Source of the DNA: an uncultured Clostridia bacterium
GTDB taxonomy: Bacteria > Bacillota > Clostridia > TANB77 > CAG-508
Length of the DNA stretch: 6,558 nt
NCBI GenBank assembly: GCA_947624925.1
Contig: CANQMG010000069.1
Coordinates: 1-6,558, forward strand
Direction: 5' to 3'
The first letter of the stretch is position 1. Each line of letters starts with the position of its first letter. Under the pieces are notes generated by a model, which ran no database searches, had not been told where the DNA came from, and saw only the letters and a program-made list of their open reading frames with translations. Both the position numbers and the translations under genes were made by a program. Positions 1-5,189 of this stretch are shown piece after piece.

Positions 1-609
1 GTATTAGAATATCCAATTAATATAAAAAATCCAAATCCACGTTTAGCAAAATATATAATATCACAATATGGTGGACCAGATGGCGAACTTGCTGCATCAC
101 TTAGATATTTATCACAAAGATTTGGTATGCCAGATCAAAAATCAAAGGCTATATTAAATGATATTGGAACAGAAGAATTAGCACACTTAGAAATGGTTGG
201 AGCAATAGTGCATCAATTAACCAAAGGAGTATCACCACAAGAAATGGAAAATGCAGGATTAGGAGCATATTATACAGATCATGGTAATGGAGTATATCCA
301 CAAGCAGCAGCTGGATGGCCATTTAGTGCATCAGTTCTAGCTGTAAAAGGAGACCCTATTGCAGATTTACAAGAAGATTTAGCAGCAGAGCAAAAGGCAA
401 GAGCAACTTATGAAAAATTAATAGACCTATGTGCAGATGATAAAGATGTAATAGATCCTCTAAAATTCTTAAGAGAAAGAGAAGTAGTACACTTCCAAAG
501 ATTCGGTGAAGCATTAAGAGGAGTTCAAGATAAGCTTGCAGAAAAGAAATTTTATATGAATGGTATGAATATGGATAATATGAATAATAATTGTGGTTGC
601 AATAACTAA
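1..609 (+). CDS. cotJC: Spore coat protein CotJC, manganese-catalase family (5' end outside window)
   Basis: The open frame runs in from base 1; the ATG at 127 is internal, because the codons before it already encode conserved family sequence (PNPRLAKYIISQYGGPDGEL). By memory of the Bacillus protein, about 6-10 residues are missing. The 202 visible residues form a four-helix, ferritin-like manganese catalase domain. Candidate metal ligands, numbered from base 1, are Glu29, the ExxH pair Glu59/His62 (in TEELAHLEM), Glu130 (in AAEQKAR) and His164 (in EREVVHFQRF), so the full di-manganese set seems present. The family is known as a spore-coat component encoded after cotJA and cotJB, which would lie to the left. 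Whether this copy has catalase activity is inference. The C-terminus is unusual: a Met/Asn-rich tail ending MNNNCGCNN follows the conserved domain. A strong terminator lies 46 bases downstream. Confidence 0.93.
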   Translation, partial: VLEYPINIKNPNPRLAKYIISQYGGPDGELAASLRYLSQRFGMPDQKSKAILNDIGTEELAHLEMVGAIVHQLTKGVSPQEMENAGLGAYYTDHGNGVYPQAAAGWPFSASVLAVKGDPIADLQEDLAAEQKARATYEKLIDLCADDKDVIDPLKFLREREVVHFQRFGEALRGVQDKLAEKKFYMNGMNMDNMNNNCGCNN

Positions 610-655
610 AATATATAAGAATAAAAATATTGGAGCCATTTGTTCTTACTAATAT

Positions 656-694
656 AAAAAAGCTAATTATATAAAAAATATAATTGGCTTTTTT
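656..694 (+). terminator. Rho-independent terminator after cotJC
   Basis: A 17-bp stem with one G-U pair (656-672 with 678-694) encloses a 5-base loop and ends in six T. The A-run on the 5' arm means it could also stop transcription arriving on the minus strand. It most likely ends the cotJ operon. Confidence 0.9.
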
Positions 695-720
695 AGTCTT
701 AATTTAACTGTGCATTTAGC

Positions 721-750
721 GTGGAAAAGAGAACCGTCCCAATTTCCAAT
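721..750. repeat. REP-like motif containing GGGACGGTTCTC (minus-strand sense)
   Basis: Read on the minus strand, the segment contains GGGACGGTTCTCTTTTCCA. It is bounded by a 6-bp inverted repeat, TGGAAA at 722-727 and TTTCCA at 744-749. From memory, sequences built around GGGACGGTTCT recur as dispersed intergenic repeats in clostridial genomes, often near REP-associated (IS200-like) transposase genes; I could not check this here. There is one copy in this window, placed between the cotJC terminator and a convergent terminator. It stands out from the surrounding AT-rich DNA by its GC content. Confidence 0.45.
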
Positions 751-754
751 GAAT

Positions 755-792
755 AAAAACACGACTGGTTGTAAGTTTTACAATCAGTCGTG
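755..792 (-). terminator. Rho-independent terminator of the minus-strand membrane protein gene
   Basis: Positions 760-774 pair with 778-792 in a 15-bp, GC-containing stem (CACGACTG... with one G-U pair) and a 3-base loop. On the minus strand the stem is followed by five T (755-759). It starts 6 bases past the stop codon of the 799-1578 gene, which it evidently terminates. Confidence 0.9.
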
Positions 793-798
793 AAATGT

Positions 799-1578
799 TT
801 AAGTTTTCTCATTCTTTTCTTTCCAAAATATGGAACAATCGTTGATAGTAGACCACTTGGCTAATTCAGGTTCTTGTTCGTCTCTAAACTCTTCATACGA
901 TTTATCGCGAATCGAATCATAATCAAATACTTTATAAACTTTTGCTTTGTAGATTTTGTGCAGTTTTTCAATTGGATATTGTCTTGAACTATATGTGTCA
1001 AAAGCCCAACCATCGTTGATATATAGAACATGCATTGTAAAAGCTTTTCCGTCATCTTCGTCATCTTTATCTACGGCGAACTTTTTTACAGCAATAAATT
1101 CTATAGAGCCTTTTTTTAGAGCTTTGCACATTTCAAAACAAATTGCATAACAATAGCCTCTACAATTCTGTGTTGCTATAAGTGCGTACAGTTTTTCATT
1201 AACTTGCCTAATAGTTTCAAAATCTTTTTTAGAAATTGCTTTACCTTTTTTAGTACATGCTAAAAAGTATATTCTTTCTGCCAACAGTTTTGAAAATCCG
1301 AACATAGCTCTTTTGAACACTTTGAGAGATACTAACAAACCCACAGCATTAATTAGCACAAAAGCTAAAATTGCTATTTGAGTAGTCATAGATATCTCTA
1401 CATCTTCAAACACATCAATTATGAATAATGGTATGAAGGGGAAAATGTAGATTACTGCCCAAAACATAAAACAAAGAAATTCGATTATATGATACCGAGC
1501 AATGAGTTGTAAGAGCATGTCTTGTGTCTCGTAGTCTACCTCCTTGTAAATAGTTTTCCGCATAAGATACTTAATCAT
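799..1578 (-). CDS. Two-pass membrane protein with transglutaminase-like Cys-His-Asp domain, function unknown
   Basis: I do not recognise a named family. From Met (MIKYLMRKTIY) the protein has 259 residues. It has a short basic N-terminus and two hydrophobic segments (about 33-55 and 66-88), then a charged helical stretch. The C-terminal soluble domain, about 138-220, has the order Cys143 (CRGYCYAIC), His183 (FTMHVLYINDGW) and Asp194 (AFDTYSSRQ). This spacing, with a G-x-C at a helix start and H followed by W...D on adjacent strands, resembles transglutaminase/papain-like thiol enzymes; that is inference. Cys147 and Cys151 are alternatives. The open frame extends 53 codons further upstream, but a consensus promoter lies inside that extension and a GAAAGG stands 10 bases before the chosen ATG, so the shorter start is preferred. 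It is transcribed alone, convergent with cotJC, and has its own promoter and terminator. Arg codons include some CGG and CGC, less usual in the neighbouring genes. Confidence 0.8.
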   Translation of the reverse strand: MIKYLMRKTIYKEVDYETQDMLLQLIARYHIIEFLCFMFWAVIYIFPFIPLFIIDVFEDVEISMTTQIAILAFVLINAVGLLVSLKVFKRAMFGFSKLLAERIYFLACTKKGKAISKKDFETIRQVNEKLYALIATQNCRGYCYAICFEMCKALKKGSIEFIAVKKFAVDKDDEDDGKAFTMHVLYINDGWAFDTYSSRQYPIEKLHKIYKAKVYKVFDYDSIRDKSYEEFRDEQEPELAKWSTINDCSIFWKEKNEKT

Positions 1579-1588
1579 TTTTTGCCAA

Positions 1589-1594
1589 CCTTTC
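1589..1594 (-). promoter_or_regulatory. Ribosome binding site supporting the start at 1578
   Basis: Minus-strand GAAAGG lies 10 bases before the ATG at 1578. It is modest in strength, but it agrees with the promoter position and decides against the upstream ATG at 1737. Confidence 0.6.
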
Positions 1595-1624
1595 TGTATT
1601 AAAATTTTATGGTTACATAATATA

Positions 1625-1653
1625 ATTATAACATGTATTTTGTATATTTTCAA
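1625..1653 (-). promoter_or_regulatory. Sigma-A type promoter of the minus-strand membrane protein gene
   Basis: Minus strand: -35 TTGAAA (1653-1648), 17-base spacer, -10 TATAAT (1630-1625) preceded by TGT, which makes an extended -10. Transcription should begin near 1618 and give a leader of about 40 bases. Confidence 0.85.
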
Positions 1654-1871
1654 CTTTTTGTAGCAAAGGACTTTGTCATAATTCCTAAACCAGTAGTAAG
1701 CTAAGCATATTTTATAAAAATTTATATTTAAGAGCATTGTAAATGATAAAATAAAACTTATTGATGTTTATATGTATATTTATAGTCTTATTTTTTGTGC
1801 AAAATCCAAGCAAATAACATTATTTAAGTCTTATAACCTTTGATTTGTAAGCATTTTGGAAGATAATAACT

Positions 1872-1973
1872 CCGAGCAAATTAGGCTCAAATCTGTAAAA
1901 ATCTGTAAAAAATAGTCATTTTTGAAAAAAAGTCAATTTTCCGAGCAAATACCCCGAGCATATTCCGAGCAAA
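1872..1973. repeat. Cluster of CCGAGCA(AA) direct repeats
   Basis: Direct copies of CCGAGCAAA lie at 1872-1880, 1941-1949 and 1965-1973. A CCGAGCA copy at 1954-1960 falls between the last two, with start-to-start steps of 13 and 11 bases. A one-mismatch copy (CCAAGCAAA) lies at 1806-1814, and an isolated CCGAGCAA occurs inside the adjacent gene at 1495-1502. I found no other copies in the window. Clustered GC-rich short repeats in such AT-rich DNA look like protein-binding sites, for example recombinase arm sites or regulator sites; the role is inference. Confidence 0.7.
1891..1910. repeat. Two exact tandem copies of ATCTGTAAAA
   Basis: ATCTGTAAAA occurs at 1891-1900 and again at 1901-1910, within the CCGAGCAAA repeat region. 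No function can be assigned. Confidence 0.75.
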
Positions 1974-2080
1974 AGTCAAAAAATAATGAATAATTTTAAA
2001 TAATTTTGAAAATAGATTGAATAATGGAAAACTCTGAAAGCCAGTAATATCAATACTTTTAAATAATGTTGAATAAAAAT

Positions 2081-2117
2081 AAAAAAGGTTGAAATTTTAA
2101 AAATTTCAACCTTTTTT
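2081..2117 (-). terminator. Terminator of tRNA-Leu, perfect 17-bp palindrome
   Basis: Positions 2081-2097 pair without mismatch to 2101-2117 around a 3-base loop. The minus-strand transcript ends in a T-rich run (six T, then ATTTTTA). The outermost stem base, 2117, is also the last A of the tRNA's encoded CCA. The symmetric A/T arms would let it act in both directions. Confidence 0.9.
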
Positions 2118-2200
2118 GGTGCGGATGAAGGGACTCGAACCCCCACGCTTTTGGCACTGGTTCCTAAGACCAGCGCGTCTACCAATTTCGCCACATCCGC
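2117..2200 (-). tRNA. tRNA-Leu, anticodon UAG
   Basis: The minus strand folds as a full class II tRNA. A 7-bp acceptor stem (GCGGATG with CATCCGC) is followed by a D arm (TGGCGAAATTGGTAGACGC). The anticodon stem CTGGT/ACCAG holds the loop CTTAGGA with anticodon TAG at 2164-2166. There is a leucine-type long variable arm, then a T arm with GTTCGAGTC, discriminator A (2120) and encoded CCA (2119-2117). It reads CUA and, depending on modification, other CUN leucine codons. It stands alone with its own promoter and terminator. The open frame across it is a known artefact of reading tRNA as protein. Confidence 0.97.
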
Positions 2201-2220
2201 ATAATCATTTAACAATATTT

Positions 2221-2249
2221 ATAATAGCAAATTTATTTTATATTGTCAA
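2221..2249 (-). promoter_or_regulatory. Promoter of tRNA-Leu
   Basis: Minus strand: -35 TTGACA (2249-2244, perfect), 17-base spacer, -10 TATTAT (2226-2221). The start would fall near 2214, leaving about 14 bases to be removed from the 5' end of the precursor. This is a strong promoter, as expected for a stable RNA. Confidence 0.88.
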
Positions 2250-2422
2250 TTATTTTATGAAAAAAATATTAATGTAAAGTGAAAATTTAAATTCTAGTTT
2301 TAAAATAGTAAAATTTCCAGTTTAAGTTTCGAGAAAATTCAACTAAAAATACAAATAACTATTAGACAAAATTTTGCCACGAATTACTTAACACATATCA
2401 CTATAGAAAATTAAAAAAACTA

Positions 2423-2451
2423 TTGCATTTTTTAAAAAAATATAGTAAAAT
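2423..2451 (+). promoter_or_regulatory. Possible promoter of rpsO
   Basis: TTGCAT (2423-2428), 17 bases, TAAAAT (2446-2451). The -10 is good and the -35 matches only TTG, so this is a modest call. It predicts a leader of about 90 bases. That leader contains the perfect 12-base palindrome TCTTAGCTAAGA (2476-2487). The rest of the 2250-2422 interval is AT-rich with nothing I can identify. Confidence 0.45.
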
Positions 2452-2497
2452 TGATTATGTAAAAATTTACCTTATTCTTAGCTAAGAGATTTATAGC

Positions 2498-2543
2498 ACA
2501 CCACTTTAGTTCAGTTTAAGGCATATAATAATATAGGAGGTGT
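2498..2543 (+). promoter_or_regulatory. Possible Shine-Dalgarno-sequestering pairing in the rpsO leader
   Basis: ACACC at 2498-2502 is complementary to GGTGT at 2539-2543, which overlaps the AGGAGG ribosome binding site (2535-2540). Ribosomal protein S15 is known to repress its own mRNA by binding leader structure in several bacteria, so this pairing could form part of such a switch. Five base pairs is weak evidence. Confidence 0.3.
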
Positions 2544-2546
2544 AAT

Positions 2547-2810
2547 ATGACAAAAGAGAGAAAACAAGAAGTAATTAATGCAAATAAAAGAGATGAAAAG
2601 GATACTGGTTCTCCAGAAGTTCAAATAGCTCTTTTAACTGAAAGAATTACAGAACTTACAGAACATCTAAAAGTTCATACTCATGATAATCATTCAAGAA
2701 GAGGACTTTTAAAAATGGTTGGTAAAAGAAGAAATTTATTAAATTACTTAGCCAAAAAGGATATTCAAAGATATAGAGACATAGTTGAAAAATTAGGTTT
2801 AAGAAAATAA
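2547..2810 (+). CDS. rpsO: 30S ribosomal protein S15
   Basis: 87 residues, close to the usual 89. S15 binds 16S rRNA in the central domain early in 30S assembly and contributes to a bridge with the 50S subunit. The sequence shows the family signature: DTGSPEVQIALLTERI at about 19-34, then HTHDNHSRRGLLKMVGKRR at about 44-62 and a basic C-terminus ending KLGLRK. His40, His44, Asp47 and Ser50 correspond to the rRNA-contacting loop known in other S15 proteins. AGGAGG at 2535-2540, six bases before the ATG, fixes the start. It lies directly upstream of pnp, the conserved arrangement in many bacteria. Expression is probably autoregulated, as in relatives, though only a weak candidate structure is visible in the leader. 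Nothing unusual is seen in the protein. Confidence 0.98.
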   Translation: MTKERKQEVINANKRDEKDTGSPEVQIALLTERITELTEHLKVHTHDNHSRRGLLKMVGKRRNLLNYLAKKDIQRYRDIVEKLGLRK

Positions 2811-2817
2811 TTACATT

Positions 2818-2848
2818 GGGACGTTTTCGCTTAATTGCAAAACGTCCT
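2818..2848 (+). terminator. Hairpin between rpsO and pnp (attenuator or weak terminator)
   Basis: GGACGTTTT (2819-2827) pairs with AAAACGTCC (2839-2847), with a further G-U pair outside and an 11-base loop. The tail is TTATTGTG, not a clean T-run, so partial termination or RNA processing/stability is as likely as full termination. It begins 8 bases after the rpsO stop. Confidence 0.5.
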
Positions 2849-2969
2849 TATTGTGATGAAAGGGATATATATTTATTAGAGGTAGCTTGTATAATGTATT
2901 TTAGAATAGGAAAATATATTATAAAGGTTACAATCTAAATAAATATAATACCCAAAAAATTTATTAATA

Positions 2970-2975
2970 AAGGAG
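2970..2975 (+). promoter_or_regulatory. Ribosome binding site that decides the pnp start
   Basis: AAGGAG ends one base before the ATG at 2977, too close to serve it, but 10 bases before the ATG at 2986. Initiation at 2986 is therefore favoured. Confidence 0.85.
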
Positions 2976-2985
2976 AATGAAAAAT

Positions 2986-5094
2986 ATGTTTAAGACTTTT
3001 GAAATGGAACTTGCAGGAAGAAAATTAGTTATTGAAAATGGAAAAATTGCAGAACTTGCAAATGGAAGTGTAATGGTAAGATATGGAGAAACAGTTGTAA
3101 TGGTAAATGTAACTGCATCAAAAGAACCAAGGGATGGAATAGATTTCTTTCCTTTATCTGTAGATTATGAAGAAAAACTTTATTCTGTTGGAAAAATACC
3201 TGGAAGCTTTCTAAAAAGAGAAGGCAAACCATCAGATAAAGCAATACTTATTTCTAGAGCAATAGATAGACCTTTACGTCCATTATTTCCAAAAGATTTT
3301 AGAAATGATGTATGTATTGTTGCAACAGCATTATCTGTTGACCAAGACAATGCACCAGAGGTAGCTGCTATGATTGGAGCATCATGTGCACTTTCTATAT
3401 CAGATATACCATTTGGCGGACCTACAGCTGCTGTTAATGTTGGATATGTAGATGGACAAATTATAATAAACCCAACTTTAGATGAAAGAGAAAAAAGTGA
3501 TTTAACTTTAACTGTTGCTGGAACACAAGATAAAATAGCTATGATAGAAGCAGGAGCAAATGAAATTCCAGAAGATATTATGTTAGAAGCTATAAAAAAA
3601 GCACATATAGAGATTAAAAAAGTATGTGAGTTTATTTCTAAAATAAAAGAAGAAATAGGAAAACCAAAATTTGAATATAAATCATTTGAAGTTGACCATG
3701 AAGTATATGAAGAAATTGAAAAAGAGTACAAAGATAGAATGTATAAAGATGTACAAGCTGTAGATAAAGAAATAAGAGATGCTGCAATGGAAAAACTTGA
3801 AGAAGATGTTATTTCATATTTTACAGAAAAGTATGGAGAAGAAAAGGTTGAAGAAAAATTAGCAGATATAAAGGAAGGATTATATAAATTAGAAAAAAAA
3901 TGTGTTAGAGAAATGATACTTGAAGAACATAAAAGACCAGATGGAAGAGATATAAACGAAATAAGACCTTTATCATGTGAAGTAGGAATATTACCAAGAG
4001 TACATGGTAGTGCTCTATTTACAAGAGGACAAACCCAGGTTATGTCTATAGCAACACTAGGTATGATTAGTGAAGAACAAACATTAGATGGCATAGATGA
4101 AGAAGAATCTAAAAGATATATGCATCATTATAATTTCCCTGCATATAGTGTTGGAGAAGCAAGACCAGCTAGAGGACCTGGAAGAAGAGAAATTGGTCAT
4201 GGAGCATTAGCAGAAAAAGCACTAGTACCTGTTATACCAGATGTTGAAAAATTTCCATATGCTATAAGAGTTGTTTCTGAAGTATTAAGCTCAAATGGAT
4301 CAACATCACAAGCTAGTATCTGCGGAAGTACATTAGCACTTATGGACGCAGGTGTTCCAATAAAAGCACCTGTTGCAGGAATTTCAACAGGACTTGTTAC
4401 AGATGCAAACGATCCTAATAGATATGTTATGCTAACTGATATTCAAGGCTTAGAAGATTTTTTCGGAGATATGGATTTTAAAGTTGGTGGCACACATAAA
4501 GGTATAACAGCTATACAAGTAGATATTAAAATTGATGGATTAACTTATGACATTATTGCAGAAGCATTTGAAAGAACAAAAAATGCAAGAAAATATATAT
4601 TAGATGAAATTATGTTAAAACAAATAGATAAACCAAGAGATGAAATTTCAAAATATGCTCCAAGAATAGTAAATACTGTTATAAAGGTAGATAAAATAAA
4701 AGACGTAATAGGTCCTGGCGGAAAGATGATTAATAAAATAATTGCAGAAACAGGTGTAAAAATTGACATTGAAGAAGACGGAAGGGTATTTATATATTCT
4801 TCAGATACAGAAAATGCAAAAAAAGCCTTAGAAATGATTAATGATATTGTAAGAGAAATTGAAGTTGATGGAATATATGAAGGAACAGTTACTAGAATAA
4901 TGCCATTTGGAGCATTTGTAGACTTGGGATCTGGAAAAGAAGGATTGCTTCATATTTCAAAAATTTCAAAAGAAAGAGTAGAAAAAGTAGAAGACGTTTT
5001 AAAACTTAATGATAAAATTAAGGTAAAGGTTTATGAAATTGATGAACAAGGACGTATAAATTTAACTAAAAAAGATATTGAAGAAGAAAATTAA
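2986..5094 (+). CDS. pnp: Polynucleotide phosphorylase (polyribonucleotide nucleotidyltransferase)
   Basis: 702 residues from Met986 of the window (MFKTFEMELAGRKL), the normal family length. The enzyme is a trimeric 3'-5' exoribonuclease that uses phosphate to release nucleoside diphosphates, and it can also add 3' tails; it acts in mRNA decay and, in relatives, within a degradosome-like complex. Visible domains are: first RNase PH-like domain (about 1-140), helical linker (about 235-310), second RNase PH-like domain (about 310-545) with the phosphate-binding SNGSTSQAS (about 436-444) and catalytic Asp485 and Asp491 in DIQGLEDFFGDMDFK, KH domain with GPGG (about 576-579), and S1 domain (about 632-695, EGTVTRIMPFGAFVDLG). 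All key residues are present. The annotated-looking ATG nine bases upstream is rejected on ribosome-site spacing. It follows rpsO; several TATAAT-like hexamers (2890-2895, 2944-2949) lie in the gap without convincing -35 partners, so cotranscription with rpsO is likely. It ends soon after S1, with a short acidic tail. Confidence 0.98.
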   Translation: MFKTFEMELAGRKLVIENGKIAELANGSVMVRYGETVVMVNVTASKEPRDGIDFFPLSVDYEEKLYSVGKIPGSFLKREGKPSDKAILISRAIDRPLRPLFPKDFRNDVCIVATALSVDQDNAPEVAAMIGASCALSISDIPFGGPTAAVNVGYVDGQIIINPTLDEREKSDLTLTVAGTQDKIAMIEAGANEIPEDIMLEAIKKAHIEIKKVCEFISKIKEEIGKPKFEYKSFEVDHEVYEEIEKEYKDRMYKDVQAVDKEIRDAAMEKLEEDVISYFTEKYGEEKVEEKLADIKEGLYKLEKKCVREMILEEHKRPDGRDINEIRPLSCEVGILPRVHGSALFTRGQTQVMSIATLGMISEEQTLDGIDEEESKRYMHHYNFPAYSVGEARPARGPGRREIGHGALAEKALVPVIPDVEKFPYAIRVVSEVLSSNGSTSQASICGSTLALMDAGVPIKAPVAGISTGLVTDANDPNRYVMLTDIQGLEDFFGDMDFKVGGTHKGITAIQVDIKIDGLTYDIIAEAFERTKNARKYILDEIMLKQIDKPRDEISKYAPRIVNTVIKVDKIKDVIGPGGKMINKIIAETGVKIDIEEDGRVFIYSSDTENAKKALEMINDIVREIEVDGIYEGTVTRIMPFGAFVDLGSGKEGLLHISKISKERVEKVEDVLKLNDKIKVKVYEIDEQGRINLTKKDIEEEN

Positions 5095-5106
5095 AATCAC
5101 AAAAAG

Positions 5107-5135
5107 TTGCAAAATTTTAACAATTATAGTATAAT
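5107..5135 (+). promoter_or_regulatory. Sigma-A type promoter of the glycosyltransferase gene
   Basis: TTGCAA (5107-5112), 17-base spacer, TATAAT (5130-5135). The predicted start near 5142 gives a leader of about 48 bases with AGGAG at 5176-5180. It lies just after the pnp stop and indicates a separate transcription unit; no terminator is evident between pnp and this promoter. Confidence 0.82.
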
Positions 5136-5189
5136 AAATAAGGTGGAAAAATAATATAGTACTAAGATTTTAAATAGGAGATGTAAAAA

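Larger units (their letters stand above)
1738..2080. other. Gene-free stretch beside tRNA-Leu
   Basis: I see no credible coding frame or RNA gene here. The stretch is very AT-rich and contains the CCGAGCAAA repeats and the 10-bp tandem repeat listed separately. Given its place between an accessory-looking gene and the 3' end of a tRNA gene, it may be the scar or end of an integrated element; no duplicate of the tRNA 3' end is visible in the window to prove that. Confidence 0.5.

Noticed and set aside
127..609. CotJC starting at the ATG at 127
   Set aside because: Conserved CotJC residues, including a metal-ligand Glu, are encoded upstream in the same frame back to base 1, so this Met is internal.
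861..1150. Small open frames on both strands inside the 799-1578 gene
   Set aside because: They overlap the better supported membrane protein frame, and no start signals were seen for them.
1872..1973. CRISPR array
   Set aside because: The repeats are only 7-9 bases with unequal gaps of a few to about 60 bases and no spacer-like units.
1976..2215. 79-codon minus-strand open frame
   Set aside because: It is a translation of tRNA-Leu and its terminator (the AKLVDALVLGTSAKSVGVR type artefact).
2524..2529. TATAAT as an rpsO -10 box
   Set aside because: The transcript would start on the Shine-Dalgarno, and no -35 is present at the right distance.
3180..4094. Long minus-strand open frame inside pnp
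   Set aside because: It is antisense to well-conserved PNPase codons, is Ser/Ile-rich low-complexity sequence and lacks a ribosome site; a shadow of the real gene.
5181..5186. ATGTAA start-stop mini-frame just before the glycosyltransferase
   Set aside because: Its ATG directly abuts AGGAG with no spacing, so it is unlikely to be initiated.
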